Below, piece by piece: positions 44,047 through 52,021 of a stretch of DNA of 64,000 bases. The translations under genes and the position numbers were made by a program. The notes under the pieces were generated by a model, which made no database searches, was not told the DNA's origin, and saw only the letters and a list, made by a program, of their open reading frames with translations. This DNA comes from Cetobacterium sp. 2A (GTDB lineage: Bacteria; Fusobacteriota; Fusobacteriia; Fusobacteriales; Fusobacteriaceae), in NCBI RefSeq assembly GCF_014250685.1, contig NZ_JACFAJ010000006.1, forward strand, positions 1,235,303 through 1,299,302, read 5' to 3'. Position 1 is the first letter of the stretch. Every line of letters starts with the position of its first letter.

Positions 44047-45450
44047 ATGATAAGTTTTTTACTTTCACTAGTGGCTCTTGTTCTGGGGTATATATTTTAT
44101 GGAAAATATGTGGAAAAAGTATTTGGAATTGATGAAAACAAAGAAACACCCGCAAAACGTATGGCTGATGGAGTGGACTATGTTGAACTAGATTGGAAAA
44201 AAGCATTTTTGATTCAATTTCTTAACATTGCAGGGTTAGGTCCAATATTTGGAGCGGTTGCCGGTGCACTTTGGGGTCCAGTTGCATTCTTATGGATAGT
44301 GTTTGGTTGTATTTTTGCAGGAGCAACTCATGATTACCTATCAGGAATGTTATCTGTAAAACATAACGGAACAACAATTGCAGAGATTGTAGGAATTTAT
44401 TTAGGAGAAAATGCTAAAAAAGTTATGAGAGTTTTCTCTGTTGTATTATTAGTTTTAGTTGGAGTTGTTTTCGTAAATGGTCCTGCTGGAATATTAGCTA
44501 GTATGACTAATATCGACAGTCTAGTATGGGTAGGAATTATCATCTTATACTATATTACAGCAACAGTATTACCAGTTGATAAATTAATCGGGAAAATTTA
44601 TCCAATATTTGGAGCTTCACTTATCATAATGGGATTAGGAATTGCTGGTGGATTAATATTTAAAGGGTATGATATTCCAGAAATTACCTTCCAAAATCTA
44701 CATCCTCAAAAAACATCTATTTACCCTTATCTTTTCATTACAATAGCATGTGGAGCAATTTCAGGATTCCATGCTACACAATCTCCTCTAATGGCGAGAT
44801 GTATGAAAAATGAAAGAGAAGGAAGACAAGTATTTTATGGTTCTATGATAGCTGAAGGAGTAATTGCTCTTATATGGGCTGCTGCTGCTATGACTTTCTT
44901 TGGTGGAACTGAGGGATTAGCATCTGCTGGATCTGCTGGAGTCGTTGTAAGTACAATATCAAATTCTATACTTGGAAAAGTTGGAGGAGCTCTTGCTATA
45001 TTAGGAGTTGTAGCGTGTCCAATAACATCGGGAGATACTGCATTTAGAAGTGCTAGACTTGCTATAGCAGATGCAATCAACTACAAACAAGGACCAATTT
45101 TAAACAGATTTATTATTGCACTTCCATTATTTGTAATTGGAATAGGACTTTGTTTCATAGACTTCACAATTATATGGAGATACTTTGCTTGGTCTAATCA
45201 AACATTAGCTACAATTGCACTTTGGGCTGGAGCTGTATTCTTAGCAAATGAAAATAAGAATCACTGGATAGCTTCAATTCCAGGAGCATTTATGACAGCG
45301 GTTGTTACTACATATATCTTAATAGCTCCAGAAGGATTTAGACTGTCTGAAACTATTGGTTATACAGTTGGTATAACTGCAGCTATCTTAGCAATGGCAT
45401 TTTTCTTAAAAAAAGTATATGCGAGAAGAGCTATTCTTCAAGGGCAATAA
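44047..45450 (+). CDS. cstA: CstA-type carbon-starvation/pyruvate transporter
   Basis: This 467-residue integral membrane protein with about 13 helices is a short CstA-family member. It has the motifs IAGLGPIFGAVAGALWGP near 58-75, GCIFAGATHDY, ATQSPLMARCM and CPITSGDTAFRSAR. E. coli CstA and BtsT are pyruvate/proton symporters. It lacks the long C-terminal extension of E. coli CstA. A GGAGGG site precedes the ATG. It is divergent from a LytS/LytTR system with two inverted repeats in the shared region, as in pyruvate-sensing loci. Peptide transport is an alternative role. Confidence 0.9.
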   Translation: MISFLLSLVALVLGYIFYGKYVEKVFGIDENKETPAKRMADGVDYVELDWKKAFLIQFLNIAGLGPIFGAVAGALWGPVAFLWIVFGCIFAGATHDYLSGMLSVKHNGTTIAEIVGIYLGENAKKVMRVFSVVLLVLVGVVFVNGPAGILASMTNIDSLVWVGIIILYYITATVLPVDKLIGKIYPIFGASLIIMGLGIAGGLIFKGYDIPEITFQNLHPQKTSIYPYLFITIACGAISGFHATQSPLMARCMKNEREGRQVFYGSMIAEGVIALIWAAAAMTFFGGTEGLASAGSAGVVVSTISNSILGKVGGALAILGVVACPITSGDTAFRSARLAIADAINYKQGPILNRFIIALPLFVIGIGLCFIDFTIIWRYFAWSNQTLATIALWAGAVFLANENKNHWIASIPGAFMTAVVTTYILIAPEGFRLSETIGYTVGITAAILAMAFFLKKVYARRAILQGQ

Positions 45451-45451
45451 A

Positions 45452-45490
45452 ATAAAAGGATGAGGAAATTATTTCCTCATCCTTTTTTAT
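45452..45490. terminator. Bidirectional terminator
   Basis: A 15-bp stem (45454-45468 with 45472-45486, core GGATGAGGAAA) with A- and T-runs lies between cstA and the convergent small gene. Confidence 0.9.
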
Positions 45491-45837
45491 TTCAATCTAA
45501 ATATTTTAATCGGTTCTCCATCAAAAAAATAAGCATGCTCTATATTTTTAGCTTTTAAAAGTTTTTCCTCTATGTATGCATTCATATCAATATTTTCTCT
45601 TATAAATTTTTCTTCTAATCCAGGATTATCATTTTTTAAATCACTTAATAATTTTTCAAATGTTATAAAACAGTGAAGAGGATAAATTGTTTTCAATTCA
45701 TCTTCTAATTCTTCTAAAGCATAATCTGAAAATTCACACTCTTCATCTGAATAAATTAGTTCTTTTTTAATACGATAAAAGTTTAAAACACTAAAAATTT
45801 TTGGAAATAAACCAAATTCTATCCACAAGTCTCTCAT
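45487..45837 (-). CDS. Hypothetical protein
   Basis: I do not recognise this 116-residue acidic soluble protein. It begins MRDLWIEFGLFPKIFSVL and is helical in composition, with a Glu/Asp-rich centre (DEECEFSDYALEELEDEL). AAAGGAG precedes the ATG. It ends at the terminator shared with cstA, so it is a single-gene unit of unknown role. Confidence 0.55.
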   Translation of the reverse strand: MRDLWIEFGLFPKIFSVLNFYRIKKELIYSDEECEFSDYALEELEDELKTIYPLHCFITFEKLLSDLKNDNPGLEEKFIRENIDMNAYIEEKLLKAKNIEHAYFFDGEPIKIFRLK

Positions 45838-45860
45838 AATTAAACTCCTTTAAAAAATTA

Positions 45861-46036
45861 TTGATTTCATTTGAATTTTATGTTAAAATATTACCTAGAT
45901 ATTAAAGGGATTTGCCATTTTATACTTAAAATTTTTATTTTCTAATTTTTGGATTGAAATAAATTTATCTTACCTTTAATATTGTGTTTTTGGTTTTTTG
46001 GTTTTAGAGAAGGGGTGGTTCCCTTCTCTTTTGTTT
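45861..46036 (+). ncRNA. Candidate small RNA gene
   Basis: TTGATT (45861-45866) and TAAAAT (45884-45889) are 17 bp apart, with a likely start near 45896. About 110 bp later a 9-bp stem AGAGAAGGG/CCCTTCTCT (46006-46014 with 46021-46029) is followed by TTTTGTTTTTTT. No open frame of useful length lies between. Promoter and terminator without an ORF suggest an RNA of about 140 nt. The middle is U- and G-rich (GTTTTTGGTTTTTTGG). Confidence 0.5.
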
Positions 46037-46120
46037 TTTTGAAAAAAATAAAAAAATCCTCTTTTAAATTTTAATTAAATGTAATAAACTTATTATAAGT
46101 GTGAAAAAGGAGATAGACTT

Positions 46121-46600
46121 ATGAATAAATATATTACTATAATTATAATACTAATTAGTTTAAGCGGATGTTCTTCACTAAATACACGAGATACAAAAAT
46201 TTCAAAATATTTCAGCTCTAAAGAAGCTACTTATAGTGATACTGGAAAAAAATATAAAATCAGTAATGAGGTTCCTAGAAAGTTAGAAGACAATATCTAT
46301 TATTCTGCAAAAAGACTTGATAAATTTAGAGCTTTTTTGGGAAAACCTATCAATGTAACTGGATGGTATAGAAACAAAAAAATTAATAAAAAAGTTAATG
46401 GTTCTAAAACTTCAGCGCATGTATTAGGTTTAGCGATTGATTTTAGAGTGGCAGGAAATTCTAAAACAACTTACAAAAAAATTATTAATTCAAATCTAAA
46501 GTTTGACCAATTTTTTTATTATCCTAGAAGTAATAGATTCCACATCTCTTTTAAAAGAGATCAAAAATTGGAAAGAAGAGAATATAGGATAATTTATTAA
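46121..46600 (+). CDS. Lipoprotein with peptidase M15-like domain
   Basis: The 159-residue protein has a lipoprotein signal (IILISLSGC, with Cys 17 as the lipidation site). Its M15-like domain has the zinc-site pattern SAHVLGLAIDFRV near 100-112 and RFHISFKRD near 140-148, as in D-Ala-D-Ala or L-Ala-D-Glu peptidases and phage endolysins. It probably trims peptidoglycan cross-links at the cell surface or periplasm. AAAGGAG precedes the ATG. It is followed by a phosphodiesterase gene 21 bases on, probably in one operon. Confidence 0.82.
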   Translation: MNKYITIIIILISLSGCSSLNTRDTKISKYFSSKEATYSDTGKKYKISNEVPRKLEDNIYYSAKRLDKFRAFLGKPINVTGWYRNKKINKKVNGSKTSAHVLGLAIDFRVAGNSKTTYKKIINSNLKFDQFFYYPRSNRFHISFKRDQKLERREYRIIY

Positions 46601-46621
46601 TTAAAAATTAAGGAGTGTAAA

Positions 46622-47167
46622 ATGAAAATAGTTGTTATTTCTGATATACATGGTTCAGTTCATTATTTAAATAAAGCACTAAAAGCATTTGAAAAGGAAC
46701 AAGGAGACATACTTTTAATTTTAGGAGATGAATTATATCATGGCCCTAGAAATCCTTTACCTAAAGATTACGACCCAAAAGAAGTAGCTAAATGCTTAAA
46801 TAAATTAAAAGATAAAATTATTGCAGTGAGAGGAAATTGTGACTCTGAAGTTGATCAAATGATGTTAGAGTATCCAATTATGGGAGATTACTCAACAATA
46901 TTCTGGAAAAAGAAAAGAATATTTGCAACACACGGTCATATATACAATAAAGAAAATCTTCCACCTATATCTAATGGTGATATTTTAATTTACGGACATA
47001 CCCATATCCCATTAGCTGAGATTAAAGAAAATGTATATATCTTAAATCCTGGATCAATTTCTTTACCTAAAGAAAACAATAAAAACAGTTATGGAGTTTT
47101 TGAAAATAACTCGTTTGAAATTAAAAGTTTAGATGGAGAAGTAATAAAAAAAATAAATTTCCAATAA
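46622..47167 (+). CDS. yfcE: YfcE-type metallophosphodiesterase
   Basis: This 181-residue calcineurin-like phosphoesterase has all five metal motifs: DIHG at 8-11, LGDELYHGPR at about 35-44, RGNCD near 75, THGH near 102 and YGHTHIPL near 119. It matches the YfcE/MJ0936 group, which hydrolyses phosphodiesters with Mn2+. The physiological substrate is not known. AAGGAG precedes the ATG; it follows the M15-like lipoprotein closely. Confidence 0.9.
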   Translation: MKIVVISDIHGSVHYLNKALKAFEKEQGDILLILGDELYHGPRNPLPKDYDPKEVAKCLNKLKDKIIAVRGNCDSEVDQMMLEYPIMGDYSTIFWKKKRIFATHGHIYNKENLPPISNGDILIYGHTHIPLAEIKENVYILNPGSISLPKENNKNSYGVFENNSFEIKSLDGEVIKKINFQ

Positions 47168-47170
47168 TCT

Positions 47171-47199
47171 TTGACATAACGCACAAAATAGTATATAAT
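47171..47199 (+). promoter_or_regulatory. Consensus promoter of the 72-aa gene
   Basis: Perfect TTGACA (47171-47176) and TATAAT (47194-47199) hexamers are 17 bp apart, about 60 bp upstream of the small gene. This is the best sigma-70-type promoter in the window. Confidence 0.85.
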
Positions 47200-47261
47200 A
47201 TTAGTATAGATTAAACCAAGAGCAACCATGTTATCCATGATAAATTGGGGAGGAGATAAAT

Positions 47262-47480
47262 ATGTTAACTAAAGAGGAATTCTTAAAAAAAATTGGAAAA
47301 ACTGAAGATCAACTAGATAAAGAAGGTTTTGAGTTATCATTTATAGGTGAAATTGGATATGACGAAGGTGAAGATGATGGTTGGGAAGTTGTTTATAAAG
47401 ATCCAACTAAATGTGTTGAAGTAGGATTAGGATGTAAGTGTTCCACTTTTTCGCTACAATCTATACATACAAAATTATAA
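47262..47480 (+). CDS. Small protein at the prophage edge
   Basis: The 72-residue acidic protein has GEIGYDEGEDDGWEVVY in the middle and a short CKC motif near the C-terminus. I do not recognise its family. It has a perfect promoter and a GGAGGAG site. It lies directly against the serine integrase, so the phage may have integrated within its 3' end and replaced the natural C-terminus after about VGLGCKC. That would make attL fall between about 47420 and 47513. Confidence 0.55.
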   Translation: MLTKEEFLKKIGKTEDQLDKEGFELSFIGEIGYDEGEDDGWEVVYKDPTKCVEVGLGCKCSTFSLQSIHTKL

Positions 47481-47513
47481 AACAAAAGGAGAGTTGATAG
47501 TTACTCTCCTTAT
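47420..47513. other. Probable left attachment site (attL) region
   Basis: Large serine integrases act on attP next to their own gene. The integrase stop is at 47514 and chromosomal genes end to its left, so the junction should lie here, within or just after the 72-aa gene. A short dyad AAGTG-TTC-CACTT (near 47440) is a possible core. The right end is outside the window, so the core cannot be verified. Confidence 0.4.
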
Positions 47514-47515
47514 TT
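47486..47515. terminator. Hairpin between the small gene and integrase
   Basis: A 9-bp stem AAGGAGAGT (47486-47494 with 47503-47511) with an 8-nt loop. It follows the small gene and precedes the convergent integrase stop, so it may serve both; the T run is short. Confidence 0.6.
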
Positions 47516-48890
47516 ATATTATATTAAGTTTTATTTCGAAACTTTCTCTATTCAAAACTATAACTTCTTTTATTATTATTTGTAAAATCTTCTTCTGCTC
47601 AATTCTTTCAACTTTATCAAAATTATTTAAAAGTGAAATGAATTTTTTCTTTAGATCATCTATTTCAATTTTTGCTATTTGAGGAGATGATACCGACTCA
47701 AGAACACTTATTTCAGAATTTATTTTAGAAATTAATTTTAAGTAATCATCTCTGGAAATATTACAGTCTGTATAAGCTTCAACTGTTCGTGATTTTTTTT
47801 GTAAAAGTTTTTCTATTTTAGATTTATTATCAATTTTCTTATTTGATTTTTTAGTGGATAGAAAAGAAAAATTATCTTTTGAATATTTTTTCAAAGTTGC
47901 TATTACCGCTTCTTCTAGTTCAGCAACAGGAATAAATGGAGCATGACATTTTTTTATGCTAGTGCCGAGGCATCTGTAATATGATTTTTGTCTTGCTTGC
48001 TTTTTTCTATCGTAAGCTTTCTGACCATAAAATTTTAATCCACATTCACATCTTACAATTCCACCGAGAAGATATTTATCATTGTTTACGGATCTAATGG
48101 GTGAAATGTATCTCTGAGACAGCAATCTTTGCACAGCTTCATATTGCTCAATTTCTATTATAGCTTTATGTAAGCCTTTATAAACAGTTTCTTCACACTT
48201 AACTTGTTTATTAGTTACTTTATCCCTTCTTCTTCCTCCGAATCTAACAAACCCTGCATAAGCTGGATTTTTAAGGATACAATCTATACTTTTAATACAT
48301 TTATTATATCTTTTAGCTATTGATCCTTTTCCTTCTCCATTCAGATACGAAGAAAAAATATCTCTTATTTTATTTCCATCTTCATTTTCAACAAGTATTT
48401 TATCTTTAACATCAAATCCAAGTGGAGGTTTTTGAAGAAAGTATCCTTGAGTAGCATAAGCTCTCATTCTGCTTGATACTCTCTTTGAAATTGTTGTCGA
48501 CTCCTGTTCAGCAAGCGAAGCTACTATCCCCAACATCATTCTTCCCATTTCACTTTCAGAATTAATAAAATTCTCAGTAACTGAGTAGTATGTAATTCTG
48601 CTATGATCAGCTAAATTAATTATTCTATGAATATCGAATTGTACTCTTCCCAATCTGCTCAGTGAGTAAAATATAAGTACATCAAATTTTTTTGATTTAA
48701 TTTCAAATTCAAGAGTTTTAAGTCCTTCTCTCTCGGTATTTTTTCCAGTTTCAACCTCTTCTATTATTTTATATAGTGTAAAACCTTTACTTTTTATAAA
48801 ATCAAGAGATTCTTGTTTTTGTTTGTTTAAGCTATCTTTTTCTTCTTGCATTGCAGTACTAACTCGCAGATATAGAAGTGCTTTTTTCAT
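47514..48890 (-). CDS. Large serine recombinase (phage integrase)
   Basis: The 458-residue integrase has an N-terminal resolvase domain with nucleophile S11 in YLRVSTAMQ and SLSRLGR near 76-82. A recombinase domain follows, then a zinc ribbon (VRCECGLKFYG with CLGTSIKKCH), and a C-terminal coiled coil (about 350-420). This is the architecture of phage integrases such as phiC31 and TP901-1. It is the last gene of a leftward operon under the CI-like repressor. Its tiny upstream gene ends at the integrase ribosome binding site, so translation is coupled. Confidence 0.95.
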   Translation of the reverse strand: MKKALLYLRVSTAMQEEKDSLNKQKQESLDFIKSKGFTLYKIIEEVETGKNTEREGLKTLEFEIKSKKFDVLIFYSLSRLGRVQFDIHRIINLADHSRITYYSVTENFINSESEMGRMMLGIVASLAEQESTTISKRVSSRMRAYATQGYFLQKPPLGFDVKDKILVENEDGNKIRDIFSSYLNGEGKGSIAKRYNKCIKSIDCILKNPAYAGFVRFGGRRRDKVTNKQVKCEETVYKGLHKAIIEIEQYEAVQRLLSQRYISPIRSVNNDKYLLGGIVRCECGLKFYGQKAYDRKKQARQKSYYRCLGTSIKKCHAPFIPVAELEEAVIATLKKYSKDNFSFLSTKKSNKKIDNKSKIEKLLQKKSRTVEAYTDCNISRDDYLKLISKINSEISVLESVSSPQIAKIEIDDLKKKFISLLNNFDKVERIEQKKILQIIIKEVIVLNRESFEIKLNII

Positions 48891-48899
48891 TCTGTCCTC

Positions 48900-49013
48900 C
48901 TAAGATGCTACATCTTCTACAGTCACTTCTTCTATCAATTTTATTAAATTACTTCTATAAAAATCTTTTTCTACTTCTGTATATTCCTCAACACTTATTT
49001 TAATACATTGCAT
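48900..49013 (-). CDS. 37-residue small protein coupled to integrase
   Basis: The frame from ATG 49011-49013 to the stop at 48900-48902 encodes MQCIKISVEEYTEVEKDFYR and 17 more residues, ending EDVAS. GGAGGA lies 7 bases upstream. The stop overlaps the AGGAGGA that serves the integrase start, giving translational coupling. The acidic helical peptide has no recognised motif. A recombination directionality factor is conceivable from position, but nothing in the sequence shows it. Confidence 0.6.
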   Translation of the reverse strand: MQCIKISVEEYTEVEKDFYRSNLIKLIEEVTVEDVAS

Positions 49014-49051
49014 TTGTATTCCTCCCATTTATTATAATTTTTTTCTTCATA

Positions 49052-49294
49052 TTAATCTCTCCATTCGACTAAATCTTCTAGATCTTTATCCACAAAAAGT
49101 TCATCACATTTTTTGCACCAATAATTCTCTGCAACAAATCCAAAATTTTTTTCACGAGTTAAATTAAACTTAGTTTCATTTTTCATACTTACAATAGGTC
49201 TTGATTTTTCTTTGTTTATAGGTCTAATATAAGTTACTGTATATGAAGTATGCGCAACAACTTCTCCGCCACATTTTTTACATACCCAAGGCAT
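49052..49294 (-). CDS. Zinc-ribbon-like hypothetical protein
   Basis: The 80-residue protein has two CxxC pairs, CKKC at 5-8 and CKKC near 60-63, so it probably binds one zinc. The centre is rich in Lys, Thr and Asn. GGAGG precedes the ATG. It is a prophage gene in the leftward operon, three bases after the 70-aa gene's stop. I do not know its role. Confidence 0.65.
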   Translation of the reverse strand: MPWVCKKCGGEVVAHTSYTVTYIRPINKEKSRPIVSMKNETKFNLTREKNFGFVAENYWCKKCDELFVDKDLEDLVEWRD

Positions 49295-49297
49295 CTA

Positions 49298-49510
49298 TTA
49301 ACCTCCTATTTTTCTTAATTTACCTCTCATTTGGCAAACAGCTCCAGCTGTTCGACCAAGGGTTAGGCTCATGACAACTAACGTATCTTTAGTTGTTGTT
49401 ATGTATTCAACTTCATTTGTTGTCCATCCAACTGAATGTTTGTCATGAAATTTAGAGTTATAACATTTAACATCTTTTAGTTTTATTCCAGACTCATCTT
49501 TTTTTATCAA
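49298..49510 (-). CDS. Small protein with SANT/HTH-like segment
   Basis: The 70-residue protein starts at TTG 49508-49510 behind GGAGGC. The segment GWTTNEVEYITTT ... LGRTAGAVCQMRGKLRK looks like the SANT/Myb-like or HTH fold seen in small phage proteins: Trp-Thr, spaced acidic residues, then GRT and a basic helix. DNA binding is a hypothesis. It lies one base after the end of the ParA-partner gene. Confidence 0.5.
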   Translation of the reverse strand: MIKKDESGIKLKDVKCYNSKFHDKHSVGWTTNEVEYITTTKDTLVVMSLTLGRTAGAVCQMRGKLRKIGG

Positions 49511-49511
49511 A

Positions 49512-50222
49512 TTAATCAGCCTCCAACAACTTTAAATTGTCTTTATTCTCATACTCTTTTTCTTTCTCTTCTAATTTTTTTTCAGCTTCTTTCAATAGTT
49601 TCTTGTAAATTTCTATTTCTTTTTTTGCATTAAAAACTTCTTTTAAATCCATTTTTTCAACATCTTTATGAATTTTTTCAACAGACTTAATATTAAAATA
49701 TTTAAATGTTTTATTACTGGTTACTATTTCTCCAATGGATTCATTATTGTTTATAGTTTCTTTTATTTCTTTTACTGCTGTGATTTTATTCTCAATTATT
49801 TCTAACTGCTCATCAAATGTTACTTCTTTTGCTGTTATGACTCTAACTGCATATCCAGAAAGAGATGATATAAAAGGTTTGTGAGAGTTGAAATGCTTAT
49901 ATAAGTATGCTCTTTTTAAAAGTTCACTCACTTTATCTTTATTAAGTCCAATATGTGTATACCAAGCCATAAATCCTATTTCACTATTTGTTAATCTTTC
50001 CTTAATTTCAAGTAATGTTAGACACATTTTATATAAACTATCTGAATAGATTTTCCCATTTTTTATAAAAACATTTTCTCTTTCAGTTATAAAATTTTTA
50101 TCATTTTCATTGATTTCGAAACTTTCGAAATCAAACGTTGAAAGATATTCTTGAAGTTGTCTCTCTTCTGTTTTAACAGAAGAGATCTGATTTTTAATTT
50201 TTCCCAGTACGCTATTTTTCAT
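49512..50222 (-). CDS. Probable ParA partner protein
   Basis: The 236-residue protein has a central helical region (IGFMAWYTHIGLNKDKVSEL, HTH-like) and a long charged coiled coil at about 190-236. It has no ParB/Srx motif. Its start overlaps the ParA stop by 11 bases. Position and overlap suggest a partition adaptor that binds centromere-like DNA and ParA, but no family match is evident to me. An alternative is a replication or regulatory factor. Confidence 0.5.
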   Translation of the reverse strand: MKNSVLGKIKNQISSVKTEERQLQEYLSTFDFESFEINENDKNFITERENVFIKNGKIYSDSLYKMCLTLLEIKERLTNSEIGFMAWYTHIGLNKDKVSELLKRAYLYKHFNSHKPFISSLSGYAVRVITAKEVTFDEQLEIIENKITAVKEIKETINNNESIGEIVTSNKTFKYFNIKSVEKIHKDVEKMDLKEVFNAKKEIEIYKKLLKEAEKKLEEKEKEYENKDNLKLLEAD

Positions 50223-50913
50223 TTAAAATAACCTCCAAGACAGACCCTAAAATTTCTTGTACCGACTCTATTTTTTTTGAATTTGTTTCCCATACAGTTT
50301 TATTCTTAGCTATCAAATTGCTTATGATTGCACTTTGTCTAATTGGGCTAGTAAGAAGTATATCCGTACCCTCCAGAATGGCTTTGAAGTCTTCTAATAA
50401 TATTTTTTCATATGCAGTATTGTTAAATCTATTTGGAATTATTGCTTTAACTTTTTTAACATTTACACTTTCTAAAATTTTATTCACCCCTTGAAGGGTT
50501 ACAATATCCATAAACCCTGGAATTACTATTATATCTGCTATCTCTTCAAACTCTTTATCAACTTTCAGAGTTGGAACTGAATCTATTAATATGTAATCAT
50601 ATTCTTCTTTTAAAAGTATTATTCTTTCTTTAACTTTATTTCTAAATATCTTAGAAAAGTTATTATTTGAAAGAGGAATATAGTTTAAATTATCCCTAAG
50701 TCTTACAATATCTCCAGATCCTTTTGTTACCCAACTTTCTAGCCCATCACCAAGAGCTACATCAATCCCAGAAAAATCTAAAATATTATTTTGTGAATCT
50801 GATGTAAGTATTAGTACATTTTTACCTAAAAGTGCTAACGCATGTCCCAGTTGAAGAGTTAACCAACTCTTACCAACGCCACCCTTGTTATTTTTAACTA
50901 ATATTATTGACAA
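50212..50913 (-). CDS. ParA-family partition ATPase
   Basis: The 233-residue ATPase has the deviant Walker A KGGVGKS at residues 10-16, with both signature lysines (K10 and K15), Walker A' DSQNN near 40 and Walker B-like YDYILIDSVP near 104-113. It is a small single-domain ParA like those of plasmids. It starts at TTG 50911-50913 behind GGAGGG. It overlaps its partner gene and lies in the leftward operon with the integrase, which suggests the prophage can be maintained or segregated like a plasmid. Confidence 0.88.
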   Translation of the reverse strand: MSIILVKNNKGGVGKSWLTLQLGHALALLGKNVLILTSDSQNNILDFSGIDVALGDGLESWVTKGSGDIVRLRDNLNYIPLSNNNFSKIFRNKVKERIILLKEEYDYILIDSVPTLKVDKEFEEIADIIVIPGFMDIVTLQGVNKILESVNVKKVKAIIPNRFNNTAYEKILLEDFKAILEGTDILLTSPIRQSAIISNLIAKNKTVWETNSKKIESVQEILGSVLEVILNEK

Positions 50914-50929
50914 TTTAACCCTCCTTTTT

Positions 50930-51052
50930 TTATAATAATATCTCTTCTAATTTTCTGAATATCTCATCAATATTGTTTCCTCTTATAATTCTGTGTTTCC
51001 CATTTATTGAAACACTTGCAAAAACTTCATTTCCTATAAACTTTATTGCCAT
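50930..51052 (-). CDS. 40-residue small protein upstream of ParA
   Basis: The frame from ATG 51050-51052 to TAA 50930-50932 encodes MAIKFIGNEVFASVSINGKH and 20 more residues (ending KLEEILL). AAGGGGTGA precedes the ATG. It ends 17 bases before the ParA start codon. It is basic then acidic, and no motif is recognised. It belongs to the leftward prophage operon. Confidence 0.6.
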   Translation of the reverse strand: MAIKFIGNEVFASVSINGKHRIIRGNNIDEIFRKLEEILL

Positions 51053-51064
51053 TTTATTCACCCC

Positions 51065-51136
51065 TTGACATTTTATCGAGGCTTATGCTAAAATTGATTT
51101 GCGTATCGGTTCTAGCAATAGAGCCTTTTTTTATTT
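51065..51136 (+). ncRNA. Candidate short antisense transcript in the leftward operon
   Basis: On the plus strand TTGACA (51065-51070) and an extended -10 TGCTAAAAT (51086-51094) are 18 bp apart. The predicted start is near 51101, and a terminator hairpin GGTTCTA-GCAA-TAGAGCC (51109-51126) with T7 follows at once. The transcript would be about 30-35 nt and antisense to the leader of the 40-aa/ParA genes. Confidence 0.45.
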
Positions 51137-51149
51137 TTTGTATTTTTAT

Positions 51150-51551
51150 TCATCTTAAACCTAATTTATTATAATTTTTTTCGAATAATAAATTCTCAAA
51201 TCTTCTATTTTCATTTTGAAGTTGTTCTTTTCTCTCTTTAACATTTTTAAAAAGTTTATCTCTTAGCTTATCTGATAATTCTTCATAGTATAATTGTTTT
51301 TCTAAGTCGATTTTTAAAAAACTAATGTATCTTTTAACCCAATTTGTAAAAGTTTTATCTTTAAATTGAATTGCAAATTTTTCTAATCTTTCAATAGATT
51401 CTTTCATGTTTGTTATGTATATTTCTCTTCTCTTATCATCCAAGGCGTCTATTTCATAATCTATACCAACCGTTTCATGGATTTCAAAGAGGACTCCAGT
51501 AGTCCCCATCGTCAACCCTAGAGCATCATCTACAATACTTGAAGGTCTCAT
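51150..51551 (-). CDS. Hypothetical prophage protein
   Basis: The 133-residue protein is helical and highly charged, with a Lys/Glu-rich C-terminal half that may be coiled coil. No motif is recognised. Its start overlaps the stop of the upstream 88-aa gene (TAATG), so the two are coupled. It is the second gene after the leftward promoter and might be an immunity or early regulatory gene by position. Confidence 0.55.
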   Translation of the reverse strand: MRPSSIVDDALGLTMGTTGVLFEIHETVGIDYEIDALDDKRREIYITNMKESIERLEKFAIQFKDKTFTNWVKRYISFLKIDLEKQLYYEELSDKLRDKLFKNVKERKEQLQNENRRFENLLFEKNYNKLGLR

Positions 51552-51817
51552 TATTCAACCCCCATAAAATTTTCTAATTTAACAAAAACTAAAACTTGTT
51601 TATCTTCTTTTTTTAGAAACTTCCAAAATATTTGATGTTGAAGTTCACTGCTGAAGAAATTCCCATCATTTTCTTGCGGATCTGTTGTTAACATTCCTCT
51701 AATTTCATCCTCTGATATAATAAAGCTATTCACTTTTTCTTTAACTATTTTATCTTTGTAAAACTGTTTAAAAATTTCTTCAACCTGAATTTCAAGTCCT
51801 TGTCTTTTTGTCCTCAT
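51551..51817 (-). CDS. Hypothetical prophage protein, first gene of leftward operon
   Basis: The 88-residue protein begins MRTKRQGLEIQVEEIF and has no recognised domain. GGGGGA precedes the ATG. It is the first gene after the leftward promoter (PL) and is thus repressed in the lysogen. The first gene of such operons is often a regulator or host-takeover protein; nothing here says which. Confidence 0.55.
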   Translation of the reverse strand: MRTKRQGLEIQVEEIFKQFYKDKIVKEKVNSFIISEDEIRGMLTTDPQENDGNFFSSELQHQIFWKFLKKEDKQVLVFVKLENFMGVE

Positions 51818-51897
51818 AAATCCCCCTGGAAAATTAAAATTATTTTTATTTATTAAATACAGAATATATAAAACAGTATATAATTACGTAAAAACTA

Positions 51898-51989
51898 TAT
51901 AACGTTATAACGTTATAAGATTAATATATACTTTTTACGTTATATTGTCAACAAAAAAGTTGTTATTTTTTTAAAAAATAAGTTATCAT
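51898..51989. promoter_or_regulatory. Leftward promoter PL, repressor promoter and operators
   Basis: PL on the minus strand has TTGACA (51946-51951) and TATATT (51923-51928), spacer 17. Three copies of the operator related to TATAACGTTATA are present: 51898-51909 and 51906-51917, overlapping, just downstream of the -10, and a degenerate one at about 51933-51944 in the spacer. A rightward promoter for the repressor (TTGTTA 51960-51965, TATCAT 51984-51989) lies alongside. This is the left half of the genetic switch. Confidence 0.8.
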
Positions 51990-52021
51990 GTAAGTAAATA
52001 CTAAAAAGAAAGGGTGATGAA

